Source: Parcubacteria bacterium C7867-008 (GTDB lineage: Bacteria; Patescibacteria; Paceibacteria; UBA9973; UBA2103). Taken from it: a DNA stretch of 64,000 nt. Below are positions 33,605-43,583 of this stretch, in pieces; the first letter of the stretch is position 1, and each line of letters starts with the position of its first letter. The notes under the pieces were generated by a model. It was not told where the DNA came from, ran no database searches, and worked only from the letters and a program-made list of their open reading frames with translations. Where the stretch lies: the NCBI GenBank assembly GCA_001189215.1, contig LFCR01000006.1, positions 141,236-205,235 of the forward strand. Reading direction: 5' to 3'. Made by a program: the position numbers and the translations under genes.

Positions 33605-34165
33605 ATGATGACTCTATACATTGTGCTCGGTGTTGTTGCACTTATCGTGCTTTGGGCAATCTTTGCCTTCAATGGTTTTGTCGCACGTATTAACCGCACT
33701 AAGGAAGCATGGGCAGATATCGATGTGCAGCTTAAGCGTCGTTATGACCTCATTCCTAACCTTGTTGAGACGGTGAAGGGATACGCAGCACATGAATCAT
33801 CTGCATTCGAGAATGTAACCAAGGCACGTGCTGCTGCTATGGGCGCTACTGACCCAACAGCAAAGGCTCAGGCTGAGAATATGCTTTCTGGCACACTCAA
33901 GAGCCTCTTTGCAGTCTCTGAGGCATACCCAGAACTTAAGGCAAATGAGAACTTCATTCACCTTCAGAAGGAGCTTAGTGACACTGAAGATAAGATCCAG
34001 GCCGCTCGTCGCTTCTACAACAGCAACGTACAGGATCTCAACACCGCAGTGGAATCTTTCCCAAACAATGTCATCGCATCTTCATTCAACTTCAAGAAAA
34101 TGGATCTGTTCCAGCTCACTGAGGCAGAAGGTGCCGCACGTGAACCAGTTAAAGTTGGTTTCTAA
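33605..34165 (+). CDS. lemA: LemA family protein
   Basis: 186 residues. N-terminal helix, then NGFVARINRTKEAWADIDVQ, RRYDLIPNLVETVKGYAAHE and ARRFYNSNVQDLN, the LemA helical bundle. Usually paired with HtpX, which follows after 33 bases. Role uncertain, membrane-associated. Confidence 0.93.
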   Translation: MMTLYIVLGVVALIVLWAIFAFNGFVARINRTKEAWADIDVQLKRRYDLIPNLVETVKGYAAHESSAFENVTKARAAAMGATDPTAKAQAENMLSGTLKSLFAVSEAYPELKANENFIHLQKELSDTEDKIQAARRFYNSNVQDLNTAVESFPNNVIASSFNFKKMDLFQLTEAEGAAREPVKVGF

Positions 34166-34198
34166 TTGAAATTAGTGGGTTCGTAAGGCCCAATCTCT

Positions 34199-35092
34199 AT
34201 GGCAACGCTCTATCAAGAACGATCTAATAACGTGTGGCGTACAGTATTTCTAATGTCTGTATTCCTCATAATTGTTATCGCTATCGGCTACTTCATTGGT
34301 TGGTACTTTGACTCCCCTGGAATCCTCTATATAGCGGTGGGCTTTGCTGTGGTCATGAACTTCTGGAGCTACTGGTTCTCGGACAAGACTGTACTTGCTC
34401 TCACTGGTGCACGTCCCGCCACCCGTGAAGAATTCTTTGATCTGTATACTGTCACGGAAAATCTATCTATCGCAGCAGGTATCCCTATGCCTAAGCTGTA
34501 TGTTCTTGATGATCCCGCACCAAACGCCTTCGCTACCGGACGTAACGAAAAGCATGCTGTTGTGTGTGCAACCACCGGTCTTCTCTCTATGATGACGCGA
34601 CCTGAACTTGAAGGAGTTATTGGTCATGAACTCTCACACATAAAAAATCGAGACATTCTTGTCATGACCGTTGCCGTGGTGCTCGCAGGATTCCTTGCGA
34701 TAATCTCAGACATGTTTATCCGCATGTCCTTCTGGGGTGGTCGGGATAGCGATAATGAACGAGCAAACATCATTTTTATGGTCGTTGGATTAGTGGCAGT
34801 CATTCTCGCACCTATTGCTGCACAACTAATTCAGATGGCTATTTCACGTCGCCGTGAATATCTTGCAGATACCTCAGGTGCTCTCCTTACGCGGTATCCA
34901 GAAGGCCTTGCCTCTGCCCTAGGAAAGATCGGTAGCTATAGCCAACCAATGCGTCACGCCTCGCATGCAACCGCACATCTTTTCATTGGAGATCCGTTCG
35001 GTGTGAAGGCAGGAAACTGGATTAACAATCTCTTTGCAACACACCCTCCGGTTGAAGAGCGAATCAAGCGTCTGCTCGGTCAGGAGTCATAA
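34199..35092 (+). CDS. htpX: Membrane zinc metalloprotease HtpX
   Basis: 297 residues, four hydrophobic helices. HELSH at 143-147 (zinc ligands and catalytic Glu) and RRREYLADTSGALLTRYPEGLA with the third ligand Glu. Degrades damaged membrane proteins. Forms an operon with lemA. Confidence 0.95.
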   Translation: MATLYQERSNNVWRTVFLMSVFLIIVIAIGYFIGWYFDSPGILYIAVGFAVVMNFWSYWFSDKTVLALTGARPATREEFFDLYTVTENLSIAAGIPMPKLYVLDDPAPNAFATGRNEKHAVVCATTGLLSMMTRPELEGVIGHELSHIKNRDILVMTVAVVLAGFLAIISDMFIRMSFWGGRDSDNERANIIFMVVGLVAVILAPIAAQLIQMAISRRREYLADTSGALLTRYPEGLASALGKIGSYSQPMRHASHATAHLFIGDPFGVKAGNWINNLFATHPPVEERIKRLLGQES

Positions 35093-35113
35093 TCGTGTTA
35101 TAAAAGGCCCACT

Positions 35114-35200
35114 GGAGGCGTCGCATAGCGGTCTAGTGCACCACCTTGGAAAGGTGGCAGGCTCGAAAGGGTCTCGAGAGTTCGAATCTCTCCGCCTCCG
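35114..35200 (+). tRNA. tRNA-Ser(GGA)
   Basis: 87 nt with long variable arm. Acceptor GGAGGCG/CGCCTCC, anticodon stem CCACC/GGTGG with loop TTGGAAA, T arm GAGAG-TTCGAAT-CTCTC. CCA not encoded. Confidence 0.93.
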
Positions 35201-35286
35201 CTACATATCTTGCTGGTTCTATTGTTATCCGTTGAATTACCTTTATTCATGAAGAGATAGGGGTATACTTTTGTCATACACCACAT

Positions 35287-37143
35287 ATGGCACTACGCGA
35301 AACACTGAACGCAACAAAAGCTGCAAAAGAGGCAGCAAAAGCACAGGCAGAATTATCTGTCGCTGAACAAGAGAAAGCACAACTTAAAGAACAGTTTGAT
35401 GCACTTATCACCAAACGAGCTGCATTAGCAGAAATTAAGAAGGTGGCTGCAGACGCGTATAGTGCATTGAGTGAGAAGGCACCTAAGGCAAGAGGTGCGC
35501 TCAAGGAACTTCGATCGATCCATAAAGAATCAGTGGATGAAGATACTGGGGAAGCAGCGATACCAAAGGCATCAGAACTAATTAGAAGTGAAGAATACCA
35601 GGATGAAGAGGAGGTTGTGGCGTATAAGGATGCGCGAGAAGAATTTAGACTATCTGTAAAAGGAGTACGAGAGGTACGAAAGCAACTTAAGGAACTTGGT
35701 ATTGATGACGCCGATTCTCTCCTACCAGGTCAGCTTGAAAGTGTCCTTGAAGAGACCGACAGGGATATTGATGCTCAGACACGCGCATTTGTACTGGAAC
35801 ATCCGGACGTAGATCCAGAAATGAGTGCAAGGGTTCGAGCAGAAGTGGTGGCTGATATAGCAAATCGAACCGGCCGAGCTCTTGATAGAGAGCATTACTT
35901 TACAGATACATTTAAGCCGCAGCAAGCTTTTGGTAATTCGTACGTAAAGCACGGTAGGCTTGAGAACGCTGTTCGCGAAGGAATAGTTGCTTTGAATTCT
36001 GATAGAGAAACGAGACAAAGCACTATTAAGAGATTGAGAGAACTATATCCTGATGCAGAAGGTATCTCTGAATTCGATACAGAAGCATTAGAACTCTCTC
36101 TTGCACGCCAAATTGTTTCAGGGTATGCAGCTCCGCGTAAAGACTATTACGAAACTGGAACGTGGCTTGCTAGGAAATACAACGAGGGTAAAGAAGATGG
36201 AAAGGAAAATGCAGATTCAGATGAGACTTCAGCAGTTGAAAGTCTAATACAAGAGGCAGTTGCTACGGGGATGTTCCGTCCTGTAGCAGAAAGCTACATC
36301 CAAGACTACAAGGCACTACGTGAGTATGAAGGGCTCCCGGAGCAAATACGAATTGCCCAGAGTACTCTTACTGAAGCTGAAGAAGCAAACCGGAATGATG
36401 AAAGAGTATTGCGTGAAACGCAGGATCAACGACCACGATACAGTCGTGAGGCGGTGCTAAAGACTCAGGGGTTGGCTAGAGATCTCCTGACACTTCTCCC
36501 AGCACTACGTACTGAGCTTGGTGAAGGAAAGAATGAAGTTATAAGTGTCAAGAGATCAGGAGATCGTCTCGTATTTAGAGTGGCCCCTCCGTTTGCAACA
36601 GGTAGATTAGAGGAAAATAACAGAGAAGAAGCGCGAGAAATCAAAGGAATTGAAGAGAGGATATTAAGCACAATGAGGGAGAAAATTAGCTTCGATCCTT
36701 TTGGTAAAAAAAGCAAGGATAAACAGGATCGTATCTCGGCTCTAGATGAACAAAAGAAAAGTAGACAAGATGCGCTAGACATAAGTGAACGCGAGGTTCG
36801 TCGTACGAAAGAGGATGCTGCAGAGATACAACGTCGCTTGGAATGGAGGCTTGAGCCGTATATGTCGTCACAATTCCTTTCTGAAACTTCTTCAGGAGGA
36901 AGTGTTGCACAGCTGTTGAATGGCCTGAATGAAGCAGCGCACCGCAGGCACCAGCAAGCAGAAACAGCCCTTGAAGAACTGAAGCAAGAGGCTGAACAAA
37001 GAACAGCCACCTTCACTGAAGTCTCAGAACGCATTGCTGGCTTCTCAAATACAAAAACTGAACTTCGTGGCGCGGTCGCAGACGCAGAACGTAGAAAGGA
37101 AGAGCTGGAACGTCGTCTAAAGCAAGCTGGCTACCTTAATTAG
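35287..37143 (+). CDS. Long coiled-coil protein, unknown
   Basis: 618 residues, very rich in Glu, Lys, Arg and Ala. Coiled-coil segments at about 5-60, 345-375, 440-540 and 555-618; a more globular middle (about 150-300) contains EREHYFTDTFKPQQAFGN-like sequence. No signal peptide or helix. May be structural or chromosome-associated; no family recognised. Confidence 0.65.
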   Translation: MALRETLNATKAAKEAAKAQAELSVAEQEKAQLKEQFDALITKRAALAEIKKVAADAYSALSEKAPKARGALKELRSIHKESVDEDTGEAAIPKASELIRSEEYQDEEEVVAYKDAREEFRLSVKGVREVRKQLKELGIDDADSLLPGQLESVLEETDRDIDAQTRAFVLEHPDVDPEMSARVRAEVVADIANRTGRALDREHYFTDTFKPQQAFGNSYVKHGRLENAVREGIVALNSDRETRQSTIKRLRELYPDAEGISEFDTEALELSLARQIVSGYAAPRKDYYETGTWLARKYNEGKEDGKENADSDETSAVESLIQEAVATGMFRPVAESYIQDYKALREYEGLPEQIRIAQSTLTEAEEANRNDERVLRETQDQRPRYSREAVLKTQGLARDLLTLLPALRTELGEGKNEVISVKRSGDRLVFRVAPPFATGRLEENNREEAREIKGIEERILSTMREKISFDPFGKKSKDKQDRISALDEQKKSRQDALDISEREVRRTKEDAAEIQRRLEWRLEPYMSSQFLSETSSGGSVAQLLNGLNEAAHRRHQQAETALEELKQEAEQRTATFTEVSERIAGFSNTKTELRGAVADAERRKEELERRLKQAGYLN

Positions 37144-37156
37144 AGCTAGGTCTATA

Positions 37157-37492
37157 TCATCTACCTTTTGGTTTCCACTGACTAACTGCAAGATCAACCG
37201 TCGTTCCGTTTAGTTTAAAAGAAACTCCCTCCTTCTGGAGGAGTTTCTTTTTAGTAGAGAGACCCTCACCATAGGCATACCCAGCAAGCGTACCGTTCGA
37301 CGCAACCACACGATGACAGGGAACGGTCTTGGTATCTTTGTTACTGCTCATGCAGGTACCAACCGCGCGTGCCGCACCCGGTCTTCCCGCAAGCGCAGCA
37401 ACCTGTCCGTAGGTTGCAACGCATCCTTTTGGAATACTTGAGACCACAGCATATACCGTGCTCTGAAAGTTAGTCTTTGGCGTGTTCTTCAT
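37157..37492 (-). CDS. Alkyltransferase DNA-binding domain protein (Ogt/MGMT type), 111 aa
   Basis: Only the C-terminal methylguanine-DNA methyltransferase domain: FQSTVYAVVSSIPKGCVATYGQ, AGRPGAARAVGTCMSSN, and VPCHRVVASNG with the acceptor Cys. The N-terminal RNase-H-like domain is absent, as in Atl proteins, but the Cys (Trp in Atl) is retained. Start at 37492 set by the -10 box. Confidence 0.88.
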   Translation of the reverse strand: MKNTPKTNFQSTVYAVVSSIPKGCVATYGQVAALAGRPGAARAVGTCMSSNKDTKTVPCHRVVASNGTLAGYAYGEGLSTKKKLLQKEGVSFKLNGTTVDLAVSQWKPKGR

Positions 37493-37499
37493 AGTAGGC

Positions 37500-37521
37500 A
37501 GTATAGCAAAGCTGCTATTAT
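37500..37521. promoter_or_regulatory. Overlapping divergent leaderless promoters
   Basis: Reverse TATACT (37505-37500) ends 7 bases before the ATG at 37492. Forward TATTAT (37516-37521) ends 6 bases before the ATG at 37528. Only 35 bases separate the two start codons. Confidence 0.65.
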
Positions 37522-37527
37522 AACTGC

Positions 37528-38034
37528 ATGTATAACGGGGTAGACGTACCGCATAAAAGACAATATGTCCGATACGGTATTGCAGGTATTGTTGGTCTAA
37601 TATTGATCGGCGGATGGCTCTGGTACGCCCGTCCATTCATGTCCGATAGCCGTTTATCTGTCTTCCCCACTTCGATAACAACTCCTGAAAGTCCTATCTC
37701 TTTTGAGATTGTTACTACTCATAAGGATCAAGAGAAGGGGCTAAGCGGAAGAAAGAATATAAAGCCTGATTACGCTATGCTCTTCGTGTTTGATAAAAAT
37801 GACACCTACGGTATTTGGATGAAAGGCATGCTTGTTCCGATTGATATCCTCTGGCTATCGGACAATGGGACCATCATCACGCTTGAGCATAATGTCGAAC
37901 CATCTTCGTACCCGCATGTCTTTTATCCTGATACACCGGCTCGGTATGTTGTTGAGATGCGCGCAGGACAAGCAGCGGCACGCGGGTGGTCGGTAGGAAC
38001 GAAAGTGCATCTGCCCTTGCCATACGGGAAATAA
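37528..38034 (+). CDS. DUF192 protein, membrane anchored
   Basis: 168 residues. Anchor (about 15-35), then DUF192 motifs: GLSGRKNIKPDYAMLFVF, YGIWMKGMLVPIDILWL, SSYPHVFYPDTPARYVVEM. Function unknown. Divergent from the alkyltransferase. Confidence 0.88.
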   Translation: MYNGVDVPHKRQYVRYGIAGIVGLILIGGWLWYARPFMSDSRLSVFPTSITTPESPISFEIVTTHKDQEKGLSGRKNIKPDYAMLFVFDKNDTYGIWMKGMLVPIDILWLSDNGTIITLEHNVEPSSYPHVFYPDTPARYVVEMRAGQAAARGWSVGTKVHLPLPYGK

Positions 38035-38142
38035 ATCCTCGAGTGCGGTGTCCACAGTATGATTCGATGAAGCGGCGGTACAATTCATGTACGTCGACAC
38101 CATCCTCGTTCTTCGGCGCCTATTATCTCTTATTCAAACCCT

Positions 38143-40518
38143 ATGGCTAAAACCACTAAGTCTGCTGTGCTCGCGTCTAAGAAAAAGGTATCGGTTCCTG
38201 CAAAAGTAGTTGCTCCGGTAGAAAGTAAGGAGACGAAACGATACCGTGAATTAATTCCAAGAATTGAGAAGCGAGATGGACGGATGACAGATTTTTCATT
38301 TGAGAAGATTGTTTCCGTAACACACAAGGCGATGGCAGCAGCCAATGAGGGAGGAGAGGATGATGCGGTGCTCGTAGCACACCAGGTAGCCGGTGAGCTC
38401 GCTCGCTTTGCAAAGAAGTACAAGAACTTCCTTCCAACGGTGGAAGGTATCCAAGATGCAGTGGAGAAGCAGCTCATGCTTAACGACTTCACAGCGTCTG
38501 CAAAGGCGTACATTCTGTACCGTGATAAGCGGAATCAGATGCGTACCGAGCATATTGAGATTCCTGAGGATGTACGTCGTCTTGCTGATGAAAGTAAGAC
38601 CTATTTTAAGAACAATGCACTCGGAGAGTTCGTATACCTTCGCAGCTACTCCAAATGGAATCCTGCACTCGGTCGTCGTGAGACCTGGGTAGAGACGGTG
38701 GACCGATATATCGCGTTCATGAAAAAGAATCTTGGCAAGAAACTTGCTGATAAGGAATACGCAGAGCTCCGTGAAGCAATTCTCAAGCAGGAAGTTATGC
38801 CTTCTATGCGTCTCATGCAGTTTGCTGGTGAGGCAGTAGAGCGATGTAACGTTGCTGCATACAATTGTTCATTCATCGCGCCATCGAAGATTCCAGACTT
38901 CGCAGAGATCATGTACATCTCTATGTGTGGTACTGGTGTTGGATACTCTGTTGAAAGCGCAAACGTACAGGCACTTCCACAGATCGGTACACAGACCGGT
39001 GAAAAGCTTGCAACACATGTCGTAGGGGACTCAAAGGAAGGGTGGTGTGATGCACTTACTCTTGGACTCAAGACTTGGTTCGCTGGTAATGATGTTGATT
39101 TTGATTTCTCTCAGGTACGTCCTGCTGGTGCACGCCTCAAGGTTATGGGTGGTAAGGCATCAGGGCCTGAGCCACTTCGCAGCCTCCTTGCATTCTCTCG
39201 CGAACGCATCCTAAGTCGTCAGGGTCGTCGTCTCCGTAACATCGATGTACATGACATGATCTGCAAGATAGGTGAGTGTGTGGTTGCTGGTGGGGTACGT
39301 CGTAGCGCGATGATTTCCCTCTCGGATCTTGATGATGATCTCGTTCGTGACGCTAAAAAGGGTGAATTCTGGAACACCAACCCACAGCGTTCTATCGCTA
39401 ACAACTCCGCAATCTATAACGAGAAGCCAACCAACGCAGAGTTCATGGATGAGTGGGTTGCTCTTATGAAGAGCGGGTCAGGTGAGCGTGGCATCTTCAA
39501 CCGTGGTGCACTTTCTAAGCAGCTTCCAGAGCGCCGTGTTTCCTTCTGGGAGAACACAGGATACATCAAGGGAGGAAAGGTGGTTGGACCTGCAGGAACT
39601 AATCCTTGCGGTGAGATCATTCTTAAGTCTAAGCAATTCTGTAACCTCACTGAAGTAATTGCTCGTTCAGGAGATACAAAGGAGTCGCTCATTCGCAAGG
39701 CACGTCTTGCAACCATACTTGGCACCTATCAGTCCACACTCACTAGCCTCAACTACCTCTCTAAGGAGTGGACAGAGAACTGTGAAGCAGAACGTCTTCT
39801 TGGTGTATCAGTAACCGGTCAGTGGGACTCTAAAGCATCCCGTAGTGCAGACACTCTAAAGGCAATGCGCGCAGAGACTATCAAGACCAACAAGAAGTAT
39901 GCAGAGAAGATGGGTGTGAATGCATCTATGGCGATCACTTGTGTGAAGCCATCAGGTACCGTATCTCAGACCTTCGATGTGTCTTCTGGTATGCATCCTC
40001 GTCACTCACCGTACTATGTTCGTCGTATCCGTATTAGTGCAACAGACTCCCTATTCAAGTTCATGCGTGACGCGGGTGTGCCATTCTTCCCAGAAGTGGG
40101 ACAGAACCCAGAGACGGCAAACACCTACGTACTCGAGTTCCCAGTGAAAGCTCCAGAAGGTGCAACATCTAAGAATGACATCACCGCACTAGATCAGCTC
40201 GAGCACTGGAAACTTGTAAAAGAGAACTACACTGAACACAATCCATCGGTAACGGTATCTGTGGGAGATGATGAGTGGATCAAGGTAGCAAACTGGGTAT
40301 ATGAGAACTGGGATATCGTTGGAGGTCTTTCATTCCTTCCTCGTGACAACCACGTATACCGTCTAGCTCCCTACGAGCCAATCACCAAGGCAGAGTACGA
40401 GACTCGCATCAAGAACTTCCCAACTGTAGACTACGCAAAGCTTATGCTCTACGAGCGTGCTGATGAGACCGAACTCAAGAAGGAATTGGCCTGTGTGGCA
40501 GGTATCTGCGAGATTTAA
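38143..40518 (+). CDS. nrdJ: Adenosylcobalamin-dependent ribonucleotide reductase, class II monomeric type
   Basis: 791 residues. ATP-cone (about 36-125; RIEKRDGRMTDFSFEKIV), then the reductase barrel with YNCSF, SMCGTGVGYSVE, NPCGEIILKSKQFCNLTE (radical Cys region), and C-terminal redox pair CVAGIC. Makes deoxynucleotides; needs B12, for which no genes are seen, so salvage is likely. Reduction may come from the glutaredoxin at 48035 or TrxB. Confidence 0.95.
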   Translation: MAKTTKSAVLASKKKVSVPAKVVAPVESKETKRYRELIPRIEKRDGRMTDFSFEKIVSVTHKAMAAANEGGEDDAVLVAHQVAGELARFAKKYKNFLPTVEGIQDAVEKQLMLNDFTASAKAYILYRDKRNQMRTEHIEIPEDVRRLADESKTYFKNNALGEFVYLRSYSKWNPALGRRETWVETVDRYIAFMKKNLGKKLADKEYAELREAILKQEVMPSMRLMQFAGEAVERCNVAAYNCSFIAPSKIPDFAEIMYISMCGTGVGYSVESANVQALPQIGTQTGEKLATHVVGDSKEGWCDALTLGLKTWFAGNDVDFDFSQVRPAGARLKVMGGKASGPEPLRSLLAFSRERILSRQGRRLRNIDVHDMICKIGECVVAGGVRRSAMISLSDLDDDLVRDAKKGEFWNTNPQRSIANNSAIYNEKPTNAEFMDEWVALMKSGSGERGIFNRGALSKQLPERRVSFWENTGYIKGGKVVGPAGTNPCGEIILKSKQFCNLTEVIARSGDTKESLIRKARLATILGTYQSTLTSLNYLSKEWTENCEAERLLGVSVTGQWDSKASRSADTLKAMRAETIKTNKKYAEKMGVNASMAITCVKPSGTVSQTFDVSSGMHPRHSPYYVRRIRISATDSLFKFMRDAGVPFFPEVGQNPETANTYVLEFPVKAPEGATSKNDITALDQLEHWKLVKENYTEHNPSVTVSVGDDEWIKVANWVYENWDIVGGLSFLPRDNHVYRLAPYEPITKAEYETRIKNFPTVDYAKLMLYERADETELKKELACVAGICEI

Positions 40519-40531
40519 TTGAAGGTATTCA

Positions 40532-40564
40532 ACAAGAAAAGGCGCCTAACGCGCCTTTTCTTGT
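40532..40564 (+). terminator. nrdJ terminator
   Basis: ACAAGAAAAGGCGC-CTAAC-GCGCCTTTTCTTGT, 14-bp perfect stem. Confidence 0.85.
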
Positions 40565-40616
40565 AGTGGTTCCGGTAATGGAATCCGAATCTTTTCCTTT
40601 TTATAAAAATATATGG

Positions 40617-40622
40617 TATAAT
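40617..40622 (+). promoter_or_regulatory. -10 box of rnpB
   Basis: TATAAT ends 6 bases before the predicted 5' end of RNase P RNA. Confidence 0.65.
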
Positions 40623-40628
40623 GTTCTC

Positions 40629-40952
40629 AGACCGATCTAGACGATCGCTCTGAGTTTCTCAGGGAGGAAAGTCCGAACACAGGCTAGCAATAGCAGCAGG
40701 GTAGCGGGTAACGCCCGTCCGTAGTGATACGCGAGGTGCGAGCAGAGACGCTCGAAGAGAAATCCTAGAGCATCTGATTTCGGTCAGATGAATCCGTACG
40801 GTGACGTATGGGGTGAAACGGCTAAATCCTTACCTCTGTGCAAGGCCGTGCCCAGCAATGGGAGCGCCGCTCGAGCTACTTGGTAACAAGTAGCCCAGAT
40901 AGATGATCGTCCGTACTTCGGTACGACAGAATTCGGCTTATCGGATCGGTCT
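40629..40952 (+). ncRNA. rnpB: RNase P RNA
   Basis: About 324 nt. Conserved GAGGAAAGTCCGAACAC (P4/CR-I), GGGTAACGCCCG, CAGATAGATGATCG and ACAGAATTCGGCTTAT (CR-V); the ends AGACCGATC and GATCGGTCT close P1. Catalytic RNA of tRNA 5' maturation, bacterial type A-like. Confidence 0.95.
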
Positions 40953-40960
40953 AACAACAT

Positions 40961-40998
40961 GAAGAAACCTGCCCTCTGGGTGGGTTTCTTCGCTTTTC
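40961..40998 (+). terminator. rnpB terminator
   Basis: GAAGAAACC-GCCC stem with GGG-GGGTTTCTTC, then GCTTTTC. Confidence 0.75.
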
Positions 40999-41129
40999 AT
41001 GCGAGTGTGTTCTTATTTCCTATCCCCACCCGCCTATATTAGGTACTGCTTCGATGGAGGCAGGCCGTATACTTACATAGGTATTATTAGGTTTATCAGG
41101 GTTAATCCCGTAATTACGGTGTAAATAAC

Positions 41130-43574
41130 ATGCAAACAGATACAGCTCACGCAGCGGTATCCGTCGCGCCCCACCCTCGGCGCTTTTCGTTCGATACGCT
41201 TGCCATCTGGGCTCTCACGCTCACGGCAGCGCTATCAGCGATAGCGTTCATTCCGGTGGCCACGGTACCGTTCCTTTATACGAAAGTGTCGATCATCGCC
41301 TTAGGCGGTTTGATCGCACTGGTGTTCTTCGTGCTCGCACGCCTCACGCGTGGCAACATCATTGTTCCTCCGGTCGCACTGATCGGGGCGCTTTGGTTCT
41401 TGCCGCTCGCGTATGCACTCTCAATGCTCTTCTCTGGCAATCCACTTGCTGCGGGAGCATTTGGAAATGAACTAGAGCCAGATACGTTTGGCTTCATGCT
41501 CATTCTTGCGGCATTCGCGACCTTGATCGCACTAGTGTTCCGCAGGACTAACCACTACCGTACATTCTTCTCGGTTGGTGGTGTGGTGCTCGCGATTACC
41601 CTCGTGGCACAGATCCTGTTCGTGATCATTGGTAAGGTGTCTCCAAATCTTGTTTCCTCAACCGCCAACCTCGTTGGGTCCTTCACGGATCTAGGTATGG
41701 TAGTGGGTCTTGGTCTGGTGATTGGATTGCTTGCGATCCGTTTTGTTTCCCTCTCACAGCGCATCCGCATAGCACTATGGGTCTTCGGTGCTCTCGGCCT
41801 CGTGACCCTAGCGCTCGTGAACTCAAAGCTTATTTGGATTCTTGTAACCCTCGTCGCTCTCGGTCTCTTCATTGAGGCAATCATGAAGCGTCGTGGTGTT
41901 GCTGACGAAGATGACTTTGAAGGAGTAGCAACACTTGAGGTATCTTCAGGTCGTGAAAGCGGCATGGGAGACTCTCGTGCACTAGCACCGGCACTCGTAA
42001 CAATCGTTATCGCACTCTTCTTTATTATTGGAGGAAATACTATCGGTGCTGCACTTTCAAATGCGCTCGGTACTAACTTCCTTGATGTGCATCCGTCTTG
42101 GCAGTCCACCTTCGCGGTTGGAAGTCATACGTACGCATCATCACCACTCTTTGGTTCAGGTCCTGGGACCTTCGGTGAGCAGTGGCTCAGGTACCGTGAC
42201 CGTGCGTTGAATGACACGATCTTCTGGAACGTAGACTTCAATGCAGGTATCGGTATGATCCCAACCTCGTTTGTCACCACTGGTATTCTTGGTGTCCTTG
42301 CTTGGCTTGGTTTCATTGGTCTCTTCCTCTTCATCGGTATTCGCGCGCTCCTCTTCCGTACTCCGGAAGATGCATACGCACGATTCGTATCGGTGGCATC
42401 GTTCGTAGGTAGTGTGTACCTGTTTGTTGTGATGATCTTCGCAACACCCGGTCCGCTCGTGCTACTCGTTGGATTCTTCTTAGTTGGTCTCTTCATATCC
42501 TCGCTCCGCTATAGCGGTACGCGTCGTGAATGGGGAATCGTCTTTGCTAAGAATCCTCGTGTTGGCTTCGTTATTGTCTTCGGTCTAACCATCTTGTTGC
42601 TTGCATCTGTTGTTGCGGCATACACGGTGGTGGAACGATACCTTGCAAACGTCTCATACACCCAGGGTGTAGCAGCACTTGCCAAGGGAGACATTGCTGC
42701 CGCAAGTGAAGCAACACAGCGTGCAATCCTCTTTGCTCCAAACGATCGTACGTACCAGCTTGCAGCTGCAGTCGGTATTGCACAGATGAATCGTGTAGCA
42801 GCGGATCAGTCGCTTGCACCAAGTGATGCACAGCAGCAATTCCAGGCAGCACTCTCAACAAGTATTCAAGCTGCATCAAAGGCAGTAGAACTTAACGGTA
42901 AGAACTACCAGAACTGGGCAGTACTCGGCGGTGTATATCAGACCGTTGTGCCGCTTAATCTTGAAGGAGCGTATGAGAAGTCTAAGGATGCGTACACACA
43001 CGCTATAGAACTCAATCCTTCAAGTCCAACACTACCGTTTGCTCTTGCGCAGCTTGAGATTGCTAAGAAAAATTACCCTGCAGCAGAAGTGGCGCTTATG
43101 AACGCTATCAACCTTAAGCGCGATTACACGGAAGCTATCTACCTCTTCTCACAGCTTGAGGTACAGCAGGGTAAGACCCGTGAAGCACTTGAGGCAGCCG
43201 AAGCAGCAGCATACTTCGCACCAAACGATTCAAATGTTCTCTTCCAGCTCGGTATCCTCCGTTCCGGAAGTGGTGACGCAGATGGTGCTATCCAAGCACT
43301 CTCTCGTGCGGTTGAGATGAACAAGGAGTTTGCTAATGCCCGCTTCTTCCTTGCGGTTGCCTATGCAACCAAAGGACAGCTTGCACCAGCACTTGAACAG
43401 CTCGAGGCTATTGCGGCACTCTCCCCAGACAACGCAAAGATTGTTGAGGCAGACATTGCACAGCTCCGTGCTGGTAAGAATCCGTTCCCTGCATCTCGTC
43501 TTGGTGCGCTCGGTATAGCCAAGCCACCACTTCCTGAGGCAGCACCTGCAACTAGTGCAGCTCCAGCGAAGTAA
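41130..43574 (+). CDS. O-antigen ligase/Wzy-like membrane protein with C-terminal TPR repeats
   Basis: 814 residues. Ten or more transmembrane helices (about 25-510) with a large extracytoplasmic loop containing HPSWQSTFAVG, and GPGTFGEQWLRY as in O-antigen ligase families. TPR-like repeats (about 520-780; AAEVALMNAINLKRDYTEAI, ALSRAVEMNKEFANARFFLA) follow, then an Ala/Pro tail. Probably polymerises or transfers surface glycan. murJ follows after 9 bases. Confidence 0.82.
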   Translation: MQTDTAHAAVSVAPHPRRFSFDTLAIWALTLTAALSAIAFIPVATVPFLYTKVSIIALGGLIALVFFVLARLTRGNIIVPPVALIGALWFLPLAYALSMLFSGNPLAAGAFGNELEPDTFGFMLILAAFATLIALVFRRTNHYRTFFSVGGVVLAITLVAQILFVIIGKVSPNLVSSTANLVGSFTDLGMVVGLGLVIGLLAIRFVSLSQRIRIALWVFGALGLVTLALVNSKLIWILVTLVALGLFIEAIMKRRGVADEDDFEGVATLEVSSGRESGMGDSRALAPALVTIVIALFFIIGGNTIGAALSNALGTNFLDVHPSWQSTFAVGSHTYASSPLFGSGPGTFGEQWLRYRDRALNDTIFWNVDFNAGIGMIPTSFVTTGILGVLAWLGFIGLFLFIGIRALLFRTPEDAYARFVSVASFVGSVYLFVVMIFATPGPLVLLVGFFLVGLFISSLRYSGTRREWGIVFAKNPRVGFVIVFGLTILLLASVVAAYTVVERYLANVSYTQGVAALAKGDIAAASEATQRAILFAPNDRTYQLAAAVGIAQMNRVAADQSLAPSDAQQQFQAALSTSIQAASKAVELNGKNYQNWAVLGGVYQTVVPLNLEGAYEKSKDAYTHAIELNPSSPTLPFALAQLEIAKKNYPAAEVALMNAINLKRDYTEAIYLFSQLEVQQGKTREALEAAEAAAYFAPNDSNVLFQLGILRSGSGDADGAIQALSRAVEMNKEFANARFFLAVAYATKGQLAPALEQLEAIAALSPDNAKIVEADIAQLRAGKNPFPASRLGALGIAKPPLPEAAPATSAAPAK

Positions 43575-43583
43575 TAAGAGGAA

